NCBI GenBank assembly: GCA_033085395.1
Contig: JANQBS010000265.1
Span: 1-52,524, forward strand
Origin: Xanthoparmelia taractica
Taxonomy: Eukaryota; Ascomycota; Lecanoromycetes; Lecanorales; Parmeliaceae
Direction of reading: 5' to 3'
DNA length: 52,524 nucleotides
Part shown: positions 10,313 through 20,137 of the stretch, piece by piece
Layout: each line of letters opens with the position of its first letter
Position numbering within the stretch: the stretch's first letter is position 1
Made by a program: the position numbers and the translations under genes
The notes under the pieces: model-generated
Told to the model about the DNA's origin: nothing
The model's input: only the letters and a program-made list of their open reading frames with translations
Databases searched by the model: none

Positions 10313-10834
10313 ATGGTCTTCCACGGCACAACCCTCAACAACGCCTTCTTCCGCAAACACGAGCTCCAAACCGCCGCCGCCCTTTACCTCTACTGCCGCA
10401 ACATCGACGGCACCTACGCCGACGCCCCCCTCATCGGCGAAATCATCCTCGACATGCGCAAGGTGGCCGGCCCCCCGCTGCCGTGCACGGGCATCGAGAC
10501 GTTCCTGCGGGACAGCTTCTGCGTGGCGCACGGGGAGGCGTGGCGGGAGGTGGTGGAGAATGAGATGGAGTGGAGGGCAAGGGCGGAGGTGGCGTATTGG
10601 GGGTGGAGGGATCGGAAGACGGAGTTGGTTGAGCGGTGAGTTCGAATGTCTTGCGTTGCGTTGCTGTGAGGGGGGGACTGTGGATAAGATAGTGGCTGAT
10701 GTTTGTATGTGTGTGTGTGCGTGCATTTTAGGCTCATCAAAGAGGATAGATTCGTCAAGTCTGTTGCTGTGGTGGGGTATGATCAGTGTCTGACGGAAAC
10801 CACACCTACCGCATCAGGTAAAAAAGGGAGGTAA
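10313..10834 (+). CDS. FSR1: small protein of a four-member local family
   Basis: Two exons, 10313-10635 and 10732-10834, joined by a 96-nt phase-2 intron (GTGAGT...TTTTAG, containing a GT repeat), encode 141 aa. The product aligns with the three related genes at 13317, 15186 and 20137(-): an N-terminal helix region (AFFRKHELQTAAALYLYCRN, equivalent to FSRYEC...AIKL), a middle segment (IGEIILDMRKVAG), a second helix with Trp (EWRARAEVAYWGWRDR), and the intron exactly after VER with a short basic last exon starting LIKEDRF. No signal peptide, Cys pattern or membrane segment is seen. This is the most diverged plus-strand member. Function unknown. The open frame is pyrimidine-rich at its start and purine-rich at its end. 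Confidence 0.62.
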
Positions 10835-12106
10835 AAAAGGGCAGCAGCCACGGTGGGCAAGGGGGGGGGGGGGGATGGCATAGGTCGGTCGACCTCTGCC
10901 CCACTCCTTTATGGGATGTTAGGAGTACGATGCATGCAAACAGCATTTCCATCAGGGCTTGATTGATTCCGGAGGATTCTGCTGATACTTTGCCTCATCC
11001 ATGTTGATTGCGGTGATGCGGGCTTATGATGGATGGATAGATGGATGTTTTATTTGCCATTGTTGCTTGCGTGTTGCTATATGGCATGACGCTTTTCAGC
11101 GGTCATGTCCCTCTTAGACCCGGGCCTCGTGTACCAAATCCTGCTCGCAGAGCATTCAAAGTGAATGATTGACACTGCTCACAGCACCATATGCGGTATT
11201 GAAATCTGCCCGCACGTCAGCCGAGAGAGAAGGCGGCTCTCAGTGATCCTATCCTACCTTGTGTATGCTAACGTGCTTCACCAAACATGGCTCGTAAAAG
11301 GTCAAATGGGCACAAGCTATGACGTTTACATGTTCACATCCTGATCTGTGCCGCCGCCTTTTACCGAACGAATACACATCTCACAAGATCATGAAAGGGC
11401 ACTCAATCAGTGGCCACATACCCTCATACCCATAGGACATTGATATGTCGCTAACCCAGCTTTTCCAGCCTTGCCATGCCCTGTCCTGTCATTCTCGTCA
11501 TTGTCACCATCCATTTCTCGCAAGATGCAAGCATCAAGCTCCAATGTACTGCTCTGACAGGATGAAAGGTGGGTAACCCATCAGCAGCATCGTAGCTCGG
11601 ATCCCCATCCCCCTATTCCTTCCCTCGTCAATACCGGTCGAAATGCCGATTGCACTCTCCCTCCATCATCATCATCATCCACTTCAGCTTTGCCTCGTAC
11701 TACTAGCTGTATCTTCAGCTCGCGATATCCCATCCATAGAGCATTGTGCAAAGCAGGCGTTCCCCCCCCCCCCCTTTGCCCCCCCTCCTCCCACCGCCTC
11801 CAAATCCCATCGACACCGTACCTGCCCTGTACGAGTACAAGGAACGAACGGGGTACATTGCCAGTGTCGAAATGGCTGGAGCGCGTATAAGGTAAGGTAA
11901 TGTAAGGTAAGGTAAGAAAGAGGGTTTAAAAAAAGGTAGGAAATCAGGCGAAAAAGAGGCTGGTTCAACCGGATTATATGTCCGCTTTTGGAAGGGAAGG
12001 AATGATAGAGTGAATGAGGAGACGGGCGATCCCATCGGAGCATTTATAAATATAGGATTTCGAACGAGATGATGTCCAGACGACAGTAGCGTGCATGTCT
12101 TTCCCC

Positions 12107-12130
12107 CATCATCATCATCATCATCATCAT
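12107..12130. repeat. (CAT)8 microsatellite
   Basis: Eight perfect CAT units in non-coding DNA. In one frame they would give eight His, but the surrounding frame does not look like a protein. Confidence 0.9.
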
Positions 12131-13168
12131 CGGGATCCCCCACTGGACTGGGGGGGGGAGGAAAGATTCCGTCACAGCCGCGTTCTTCCCAAAGGTACCT
12201 ACCCAAAGTACAGTACCAAAAGAGATTCGATTGGTGGAATAGCCTATGCACCCGCATACGGCTATGTTAGCGAAGAGGGGCGCGCGTGCAAATCCGTTGC
12301 TCTGAGGAAAATTTTCTCTCCCAAGTACTTACTCGGAAACTCCTACAGGGCTCTGGGAAGAGGAGGGAGGATTCGGGATGCATGCATAGATATTAGCTCA
12401 CTCGCTAGATCTTTGTGCTTTTTCCTTTTCTTTCGCTGGTGGTTCACCGACAAAGATTCAGTCAGCCCAGCGGAGCGTCGCGAAAAAGGCAGTGTGCGGT
12501 TGAAGCAATGGCCTGCGGTTATGCCTCCCGGAACGAGGCTCAATGGGCAGAGATGGATTTCCATCCCGTACGATATCTCTTTTCTTTTTTTTTTTTTTTT
12601 TGATCTCGCCAAGAATGAGGTCGTATTTTGAAACACGGTCTGGGTTTTCATTGATTGGGTGTGAGGTTCGTTAGTGTCGGCCGTATGCTGCGCATTTCTC
12701 TGGTTCTGCAGAAAACCACGGACTCTGAAATCTCACATCATTGCCGTACTGTACCCGACATGCCACGTTCTGCCTGCCGTATTGGCAGAGTCAGGAACAT
12801 CGCAGCACGGTACCCTGCCTTAGGTAAACGTCGAGTCATACAATTGATAATCAACGAGATGTAGCTGAATCCCTCTCTCATGAACATTGTATTTTTCCTC
12901 ATATATTCCGGGCGTATTGACTTATCACTGTGCGTCTTCCTTCTCGCTTCTCCCTTTGCATTCCTCTCAGGCATTATGCGAGATGGCCTCTACTAATGGA
13001 TACCTCGGGTTGAGATGAGCTCGATTGTATTCGCACTGCTCCTACCCTTCGCCTCGTCCGTATGACCTTCAGCTCATGCTCATCCTTCATCGCTTCTGTG
13101 GCAATCCTACAGGCATCATGTCCTCAGCGAAGACTATGGTCAGCCGTCCGCTCGAGCCTCGATTGACA

Positions 13169-13174
13169 TATAAA
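13169..13174 (+). promoter_or_regulatory. TATA box of FSR2
   Basis: A TATAAA lies about 145 nt upstream of the FSR2 start codon, leaving a plausible 5' leader of roughly 110 nt. A similar TATAAAA precedes FSR3. No mapped transcription start is available. Confidence 0.45.
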
Positions 13175-13316
13175 CGGCCTCATGCCCACTCTAAAGGCAT
13201 CCAAATCAGCAGCAGCAGTCTCTTAAACAGTCTTCCTGAATCTACCATACCATTTCCTGCCTTTCTCAGCATCAAGAAAACACCTTTTAAACCTACCATC
13301 CACCTAGCTCACCAAA

Positions 13317-13791
13317 ATGTCTGCACCTGCCCAAGTCACCATCAACGGCGCCGTTTTCTCCAGATACGAGTGCGAGGTATCCTGCGCGATCAAGCTCTGG
13401 ATCAAGAACGCCAACAACGCCGTCCCCAGCGATGAAACCCTCGGCTACATCATCAACTCTCTGCGCGGAAGGGTCAACGGGACAGCCTTGCCCTGCCAGA
13501 ATCTCGTGCCCCAGATCCAGCGCCATTCCCAGGAGGGGGTCAGATCGATCTACATGAGCGTGTACGTCAACAAGTCGTACTGGGGAAGAGAAGCCAGCAG
13601 GGTCTATTATGCGTGGCTCAAGCAGAATGACAACATTGTGAAGAGGTTCGTACCTGAAGTCCACGTGCTCTCCTGGGATGGGAAATCGAAAGGCTGACAG
13701 GGTAACTAGGCTGAAAGCCACTGGTGCCTTGGCTCCATTTCTCAACCCAGATGGCACTCTGAGGACCCAGTCGTCGTCCTCCTCGTCCTGA
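13317..13791 (+). CDS. FSR2: small protein of a four-member local family
   Basis: Exons 13317-13645 and 13710-13791, with a 64-nt phase-2 intron (GTTCGT...AACTAG), encode 136 aa. The start has an ideal context (CACCAAAATGTC). Features: VFSRYECEVSCAIKLWIKN, then SDETLGYIINSLRGRVNG, then SYWGREASRVYYAWLKQND, and after the intron LKATGALAPFLNPDGTLRT with a run of Ser at the end. By eye 33 of 42 residues match FSR3 from FSRYEC to VNG, without gaps. The protein is predicted to be mostly helical and intracellular, with no signal peptide. No known domain is recognised. The position and phase of the last intron are shared with the other three members. Confidence 0.75.
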
Positions 13792-15185
13792 GGACAGGTG
13801 TCGGGAGCATGCTTTGCTGGCGCCTTGTAGGATGGTTAAATGGCTCGGTTGAGGGTGTGACATCGAAAATTGGTTGTTGAATCGGCTGGATTTGCTGGTG
13901 TTTGGCTTTTACGAAAAAGTCCGCTCGACCGTGTAATAAAACAATATATTTGTGATCCTTTCAAGAAAAGCCAGTCGTTGATATCGCAATATCGTTCATT
14001 TGTGATAACTTGAGCCACATTTGCCGCACATTTTGATTGGTGCGTTCGTACTCGTACTTCATGTCTGCCTAAGTTAGTATGGCTGACTGGATACTTATAT
14101 ATATATATATATATATATGTTGTATCTTGAGTCAATTCTTCTTCCTTCCGCTTTTGAAACACAAGCCACCTCGTACCTGCATATAGGGATGCTTAGAGAT
14201 TGCGTACTCGCGTACCTGTTTGATCCTACGACCCAACGGGGGCTTATGCCAGACTCCCGTTCCGCAGCCCGGCGGTCATGATGAACCACGTGGCAGCCAC
14301 ATTGCGCGTGCTAAGTTACTTTATGCAGTCATCCTTTTCCGGAGATTTGATTATCATATATTCTTCTGTAAGACTTTGATAATAGTCTCAAGTGATGCTG
14401 CGGTTCAGACACACTGAATCCTCTGTGTCGTGTGTCGTAAATAGTGAGATTCTGACTCAATGTTTGGGGGCCGAAATCTTGAAAAAATTGTCAAACGCGT
14501 CTCAGATCAACCCCCCTACAACACAACAGTATCCCGTGTAACAAAGAACTCTCCCCTCGTTTCAGCGCAACCAATCACTTTGCTCTTCCACGTGAGCGAT
14601 ATTAATTATCGAGGCAGCACTGCCTACGATAATACCTCGTGGTCTCTTTGACCGCTGTTGGCCCTCTACGATTCTCACATTTCTCGTCATCATCGTCCCC
14701 ACCTTCGCACTTATGCGACAAGAAGATTCCGTTTCCCCTGGCTTCGTCCACACTCAAAGTGTTTTGCGTGCCTTTGCAATCTGTCACATATCTCCCTTAT
14801 GCTGTAATGGTTTCCGCCCCTTGGGTCTTGTTCAGACGTACAGCGTTCTGCATGCCTGTTCCGTAGGTTGAGCATCACGGATTTGTACAGCACCGCCCTG
14901 CGAAAGGAGTCAAGTCCCACCACCTCCTCTCTTCCATTCTTCAAACATATCTCTCAACGGAGATGCAATTCCCACGGCGTCACCGTCAGGGCACCATCTC
15001 CTTCTCCTCAGCGCCATCAATAGCTGCCTGCACGCCCATCTTCGACCTCTCCTTGATACCTTGTTCTCGTATAAAAGCCCATACCCTCCCGTAGACATTT
15101 GATCATGTCAAAGCGTTCCAACCACGAAACGAGTTGCAAACCCAACAGCGAAACCAACCAAACAGCCAACAACAAAACACCATCC
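13792..15185. other. intergenic, TA microsatellite, FSR3 promoter
   Basis: No gene is supported. A (TA)n microsatellite of about 11 units lies near 14096-14118. A TATAAAA box is at 15070-15076. Short open frames around 14.2-14.9 kb have no recognisable features. Confidence 0.55.
15070..15076 (+). promoter_or_regulatory. TATA box of FSR3
   Basis: TATAAAA lies only 35 nt before an ATG at 15105 but about 115 nt before the ATG at 15186. With transcription starting some 30-60 nt downstream of the box, the ATG at 15186 is the better start. This decides the start chosen for FSR3. Confidence 0.5.
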
Positions 15186-15680
15186 ATGGAGCCCGCGTAT
15201 GTTTCCCTCAACGGCTGGAACTTCTCTCGCTACGAATGCCAAGTCGCCATGGCAATTAAGCTTTACATCCGCAACTCCAACAACGCCGTTCCAAGCGATG
15301 AGACCGTCGGCGTAATCATCAACTCCCTCCGGGGCCAGGTGAATGGAGTCAGTCTTCTCCCGCAACGCATGCACTGACTACCTGACTGACAGTACCAGGT
15401 TCCCGCACCCATCTACAACGTTGTTTCAACGCTGCAATCGCACAGACTCGAAAGCCATCGCACTTTGTACCTGCAAGTCTACTGTGCCCGCCAGTACTGG
15501 CAGCAAGAAGCGAGCAGAGTGTGGCACGCGTGGATGAGACAGAACGATGCCCTGGTGCAGAGGTTTGTGATAGCCCTCCTTTCAGTTAAAGGGTAGTAGA
15601 CTGACTCATGTGCCAGGTTGAGAGCTCAGGGAGCCCTTGCGCCATTCTTGAACCCTGACGGGACTTTGAGAACGCGCTGA
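15186..15680 (+). CDS. FSR3: small protein of a four-member local family
   Basis: Three exons, 15186-15347, 15399-15562 and 15617-15680, encode 129 aa; introns are 51 nt (GTCAGT...TACCAG, phase 0) and 54 nt (GTTTGT...TGCCAG, phase 2). I start at ATG 15186 (CCATGG context, matching the FSR2 N-terminus); an in-frame ATG at 15105 would add 27 polar residues but sits too close to the TATA box. Core segments: NFSRYECQVAMAIKLYIRN, SDETVGVIINSLRGQVNG, QYWQQEASRVWHAWMRQND and, after the last intron, LRAQGALAPFLNPDGTLRT. The donor GTCAGT is preferred over an earlier GTGAAT because it keeps the alignment with FSR2 free of gaps. FSR2 has no intron at this first position. Function unknown. Confidence 0.72.
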
Positions 15681-18399
15681 GTCGATGATAGGATTTGTTT
15701 CTGCATAGCCGTTGGGAATATGATTTTTCGGGTTGCATAGCGCCGGAAGTGACACGGAAAGTTGGGTTTGAGTCATAGACGCGAGGGAGGTATGAATGTG
15801 ATAGTGTTAGCTCAACGCTCTCGCCTCACCTCGTTTGTTTGCTTTTCCGCAATTCTGTTTCAAGATCTTTCTGGAATATGTGTGTATTACGAACAAAAGA
15901 AACAAGCGATTTCCATAGCCTAGCTGCAGGTTCCTAAGATGTTATCACTCCGGTGGACAGAAAGCGAAACAGATACTCTCACTCAAAGCCCTCATCGCTC
16001 ACTTGTTTCTTGCAATTTTCCATTTTATAGATTCAGTTTCGAGGGTGGAAAACTGATGAGATTGTCCTGCATCGCCATTTGAGTGCCACATTACTGCTGC
16101 GCCCTCGCTCGCGTCTGAGCAATGACCTGTTCTACATATATAATCGAATCCTATAACGTAGAGCTTGGGTTGGAATATATGAGCTATACTGCTGTCTCTT
16201 GTTCCTTTAGTAAGAAATGAAGCTGGGCTGTGCTTATCGTGGTACGAGTACGAGTACGCTGTAAGTCGTCTTATCGCCCAGTAGTCAGCACATCTCTCAC
16301 ATCCGTATCTGAGCTTCATATTTTCGTATGAGATGCCGACACTCTTTTCAGTGGATCGCTCTGTCTTTAGGCATGGTTCTTGGATTGGCGGTGGCTTCTG
16401 AATTAACCCCGTGATGACGCGCTGACGTGAGCAACCGACGATAACGCGCGGAACGCTTGGCGGCGTCGTTAACATGCTCATAGCTCCGTATGCGATGGCT
16501 ATTCCTTGCTCTGCAGATGTATCTCTTGGGGATGCTGCTGGAGTATTAGGACAGTCTGTCGGATGCTGGTTTGTCTGCTGGCAGCATTGTTTGCGGAGGC
16601 CGAGTCCTTGGCGGCAACTTGCTAAATTTCTGAAATGGAACGGTTAGATCTGAGCGTTAGGTCGGGTCAACTTGGGAACATTTTACACCGTGTCCTCCTT
16701 TCCGGATGGCCTCCGTACATTTCAGAAGGCCTTTGTCTCGCCATCACACTGCTACCACTCGTAGTTTCTGAAATGCACACAGTAGCTGATGGCATTTCAT
16801 TCTATCAGTCGGGGCAATAATTCCAGTTCTCTTAGACAATATACAGGCAAGAGCGATGCTTGTTTCGTTGCTGTCAGTTAAGTGGGTTGGCTAGTCGACA
16901 CGAGTTAGCTCCTTCTGGCTGCTGAGTAAACATCTGGCCACATCTCAGTCCTGATAGATCAGCAATTCTTCTACCTCTGGGAGCTTTACATTTATTTTTC
17001 CTTTTCTCTGTCTCGGGCAATTCAAATCTACTAATATTACTACTTTACACACCATCCAAACGCGGCTAACGAGAGCCGCGACGTACTAGATACACGTGTT
17101 TCCGGGGACATGCAATTCCCTAGGAAATGCAATATTTTTATCCCACATCACGTAATAAAAATCTGAAAAAAATTAAATTAACGAGATATAATGGCAATTC
17201 CTAAACTTTTAGAATCATCAAGAACTATTCCGTATTGACGAAGATAGATAATAGTCGAAATTATGCAATTCTGGCAGATAACCCTAACCCTAAATCCTCT
17301 AGTGGTCGGACTCATCAGACATTACATATCCCCGGGAACACCTGTAAGCCGACTTCGACCTCGAAAGACTTTATAACTTTGATTGTAAGTATCATGGCCA
17401 ACTTGGAACACCCGATAGGTCAGAAGTTCACGGTGACCGAAAGCTTGCGACTGAAGGCAATGCACCGTCCGTTGCAGCCTTGCTGACTCGGATGAATCCA
17501 TCTGTCTTTGCAGGATACGAGAGTAGCCGATGTTTCATTTGTCGCTAAGCGAAAAGAGAGAGGCTTTCGCTAAGGTAGTTATGAGTGGCCGGCAATTTCA
17601 CGCTCCCCTTACTGTAAGCTGACTATCACGTATAGCTGTCACGAACACTCCGAGCATGTACCGAAGCTTTGTGCTGTGTAGCCGAGATCCGTATTTCCAG
17701 CTCTCAGAGAAGGATGAGAACCTGGTCGCTTAGATTGATATCTTATCCCAATATATGCCCAATTTCTCTGCTCGTGAACAACATATCGAGGTTTTTTCCG
17801 CTTTTCGGATCGAAGTTGGCCAGAACGCTGTGAGAAGCCCTGGGGGTCGACTCGCGACCAGTTGATGCAGTCTTCGGACCTTATGGGCATCTTCATAAGG
17901 CCTTGGAAAGATCGTCAGATGCGTGCTTTTCCTACACTGAATCGAATATATTCTGCAGTAGAGTTTTCGCTCAAAGAGATTTTAGCAGACTCCTGGGAAA
18001 GAATCTTCAGTACGAAAGCGCAATGGCCCTGCGGTTTCTAGATGCTGATAACCGCAACCAACAAAACCGTCTCAGAAACAAGCCTGTGAAATCAATTTCT
18101 GTGCAACAAGTAATGATTGCTACAGTATTTCTTCCACTAGCAGCTGTATGGAAGCTGCGCGTCGCCGTTCCCTTTATCCTCTGGCTGCAAGATCTACCTC
18201 TGCGTTCTACGCGAGTCTAGAAAGTCCCCTGCTCAGTTAATGAGATCTATAGAAAGTGTTTACCCTCAGTCCTACTCAGACAGAAATCAACACATCAACG
18301 TCCAGAAAGGCCAATTGCGCAACTTCACAGAAATATAACAGCCAAAAAAATAAAGCCATCCCACCACTAATTCTCCCACGCCACCCACCAACCGCCACA
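15681..18399. other. gene-poor stretch between FSR3 and a small membrane protein
   Basis: Apart from one orphan frame on the minus strand (15999-16481, listed separately) I see no supported gene. Two copies of the telomere-like word CCCTAA occur at about 17280-17293, too few to be a telomere relic. The sequence at 17.0-17.3 kb is locally AT-rich. No further copy of the FSR family was found here. Confidence 0.5.
15999..16481 (-). CDS. orphan open frame, 160 aa
   Basis: An uninterrupted frame of 160 codons begins with ATG at 16481 (MSMLTTPPSVPRV). It is the longest intact ATG frame between FSR3 and FSR4 that overlaps nothing else. The composition is plausible for a protein but shows no signal peptide, membrane segment or domain that I recognise. 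No introns are needed. It may be a young orphan gene or chance; I lean to chance. Confidence 0.22.
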   Translation of the reverse strand: MSMLTTPPSVPRVIVGCSRQRVITGLIQKPPPIQEPCLKTERSTEKSVGISYENMKLRYGCERCADYWAIRRLTAYSYSYHDKHSPASFLTKGTRDSSIAHIFQPKLYVIGFDYICRTGHCSDASEGAAVMWHSNGDAGQSHQFSTLETESIKWKIARNK

Positions 18400-18603
18400 A
18401 TGCCTTCAATCAAATCTCCAAACCACTGCGTCATCAACCGGACATACAGCACCGCGTCGTGGTTCTACGCTATCTTATCAGCCGCTCAGATTTTGCTTTA
18501 TATTTCCATTCTCATCCTCGTGGCTCTTTACGTGCGGCATCGAGTTCGGCAGACGAGGTTCCAGAGGGCCGTGGAACGCGAGCGTATGGTTTGGTGGACT
18601 TAG
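18400..18603 (+). CDS. small single-pass membrane protein, 67 aa
   Basis: The ATG at 18400 follows a CA-rich leader ending CCGCCACAATGCC, a strong fungal start context. The frame encodes 67 aa with one clear hydrophobic helix at about residues 24-46 (WFYAILSAAQILLYISILIL), followed by a basic tail (RHRVRQTRFQRAVERERM). The positive C-terminal side suggests the N-terminus faces the lumen or outside. I do not recognise a family. A longer frame upstream lacks a better start. It may have another exon downstream (donor-like GTAATG at about 18609), which I could not confirm. Confidence 0.42.
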   Translation: MPSIKSPNHCVINRTYSTASWFYAILSAAQILLYISILILVALYVRHRVRQTRFQRAVERERMVWWT

Positions 18604-19643
18604 CTTCGGTAATGAGGGCAAGGGAGATTCCACTGTTTGGAAGGGGCATGCCTTTGGGGGCTGAGGTCTTGATGTTTTAGCCTGCGTGGGCAGGGGATGA
18701 GTGGAGGGAATTGGATGCAGAGGGTTGGGTAGGATGCTTAGGGAATTTTGAGACGTAAGATGGGGTATTTGCTTTCAGTCTATCCGCAACGTGATATCCT
18801 GTAGGCATTAGTGACTGAGGCAAATTTCACGATGCCTATTTGCGAGGTATCCCTAGCGAAATAATAACTCCGTGCGGAATGAGAGTTGGGCTCTTCTTAT
18901 TCCAGAAACTCGCAACAAGTCAAAGGTTTCAATGTTAAGCATTGCAGAGGGACCGTGAAAAGCATTCTACGCTCGCTTGACCCTGATAAAGCACAAAGCA
19001 ATATTTCCCAAACAAACGAGGCTATGCCCATCCCCACGAAAACGCACAAACACCCCAAAGCCAAGAGAGGCAACAAGGCCAGAGAGAAAAATTCATCGGT
19101 GTATAACAAGGATATGAGTTGGGTAACTAGGTATGGATTGGGCTTACGTTGATCAAAAATGTTTCAACAGTACGAGCGCGAACAATAGGCTGATGCGGAA
19201 CTTTTTAATCTATTTGAGCCTGATGCGGGATCTTCGGTGAGCCCTGTTTTGAGGTACGCTCCCGATGGATGGCCACAGTGCTTTCTTCAAGGCGGCCTCT
19301 CTCTCGTATAGCATGCATATGATCACGGGGGACTTTTGAAGCTAAGCAGGCTGGTGTGCTTGGAGATTGTGGAAGTGAGTGATTTCCAGTATACCCATGA
19401 ATTGGCATCTTGCGACTCTATGTTAATCTGCAGAGTTGGTAGGTTGCACGGAAAGGAAAAGGTGCTAAAATGTGAGTGGCAGCTTCGAGGCTGACCTGCT
19501 AATTGAAAGGCATATGCGATTGTCTCCGCAAAAGATCTAAAAACATCAGACAGTATCTTCGAACCATAGATTGCTCAGAGAAGAAGATAGCAAATTGGAA
19601 CATCTCGGCAACTGAGATTTCTCAAAGTACACCTGCGTATGTC
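18604..19643. other. intergenic, weak 5S rRNA-like segment
   Basis: No gene is supported. Around 19336-19400 a stretch beginning GAAGCTAAGCAGG resembles the internal box A region and the following arm of 5S rRNA, but the 5' part does not fit well. It is treated as a possible 5S-derived relic in the findings. Confidence 0.35.
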
Positions 19644-20137
19644 CTAGTAATATAGCGCCAGTGTGCCATTTTCGCGTAGACTGATGGACAATCAGCGAGC
19701 AGCCATGACTCCATAAACGATGGGAAACTGGGGGAAACATACAGATTCACAAGGTCAGAGTTTGAATAGATCCATTCCTCGAACACTTCGTATGCCTGAG
19801 CGCGCCAAAATTCGGGATGATTCAAAACTTCATCATACCACCTACGATGAGCAGGACTGTGTTTCAGGTGCCTCACAAGACAGTAGGCATTCAAATGAGC
19901 ATCTGGATGCATCGCGTTGCACTGAGTGCCCGAGCGGCGGGCTGCGTTCCATATTGAGCATCGTGCCTCCCACAATATCTCATTGAGCATCTGCAGCGTC
20001 GGCGGTTGGGAGTGATCGATATGGCCACGTTGGTGTCTCCTCGTTCGGACATAGAGGAAGAGTGCACAGGCAAGTTGGCATTCGAGTCGGCTGAAGACGC
20101 TGCCCGTCTGGTTTTGGAAATGGGTACGATGATTCAT
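19644..20137 (-). CDS. FSR4: small protein of a four-member local family
   Basis: Exons 20137-19743 and 19680-19644 on the minus strand, with a 62-nt phase-2 intron (GTATGT...CATCAG), encode 143 aa. The first ATG of the frame is at 20137. Features parallel the plus-strand members: SVFSRLECQLACALFLYVR, a longer middle part with PTLQMLNEILWEA, then HPEFWRAQAYEVFEEWIYSNSD before the intron, and a very short last exon reading LRENGTLALYY, which matches LRAQGALAPF of FSR3. The Cys after FSR-E is kept. This copy is inverted relative to the other three and has a loop about 15-20 residues longer in the middle. No signal peptide. Function unknown. Confidence 0.6.

Larger units (their letters stand above)
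10835..13316. other. 2.5-kb gene-free stretch rich in simple repeats, with FSR2 promoter
   Basis: No gene is supported here. The stretch holds a G run (about 10861-10873), a C run (about 11761-11774), GGTAA tandem words at about 11887-11915, a (CAT)8 microsatellite (12107-12130) and a T run (about 12583-12600). A TATAAA box at 13169-13174 lies about 145 nt upstream of the FSR2 ATG and is a credible promoter element. Open frames across the microsatellites are judged artefacts. Confidence 0.55.

Noticed and set aside
12095..12631. 178-aa plus-strand open frame starting with eight His
   Set aside because: The His run is the (CAT)8 microsatellite and the end is a T run giving poly-Phe; the rest shows no protein-like features.
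17279..17294. telomere-like CCCTAA words
   Set aside because: Only two units; expected by chance and not a telomere or clear interstitial array.
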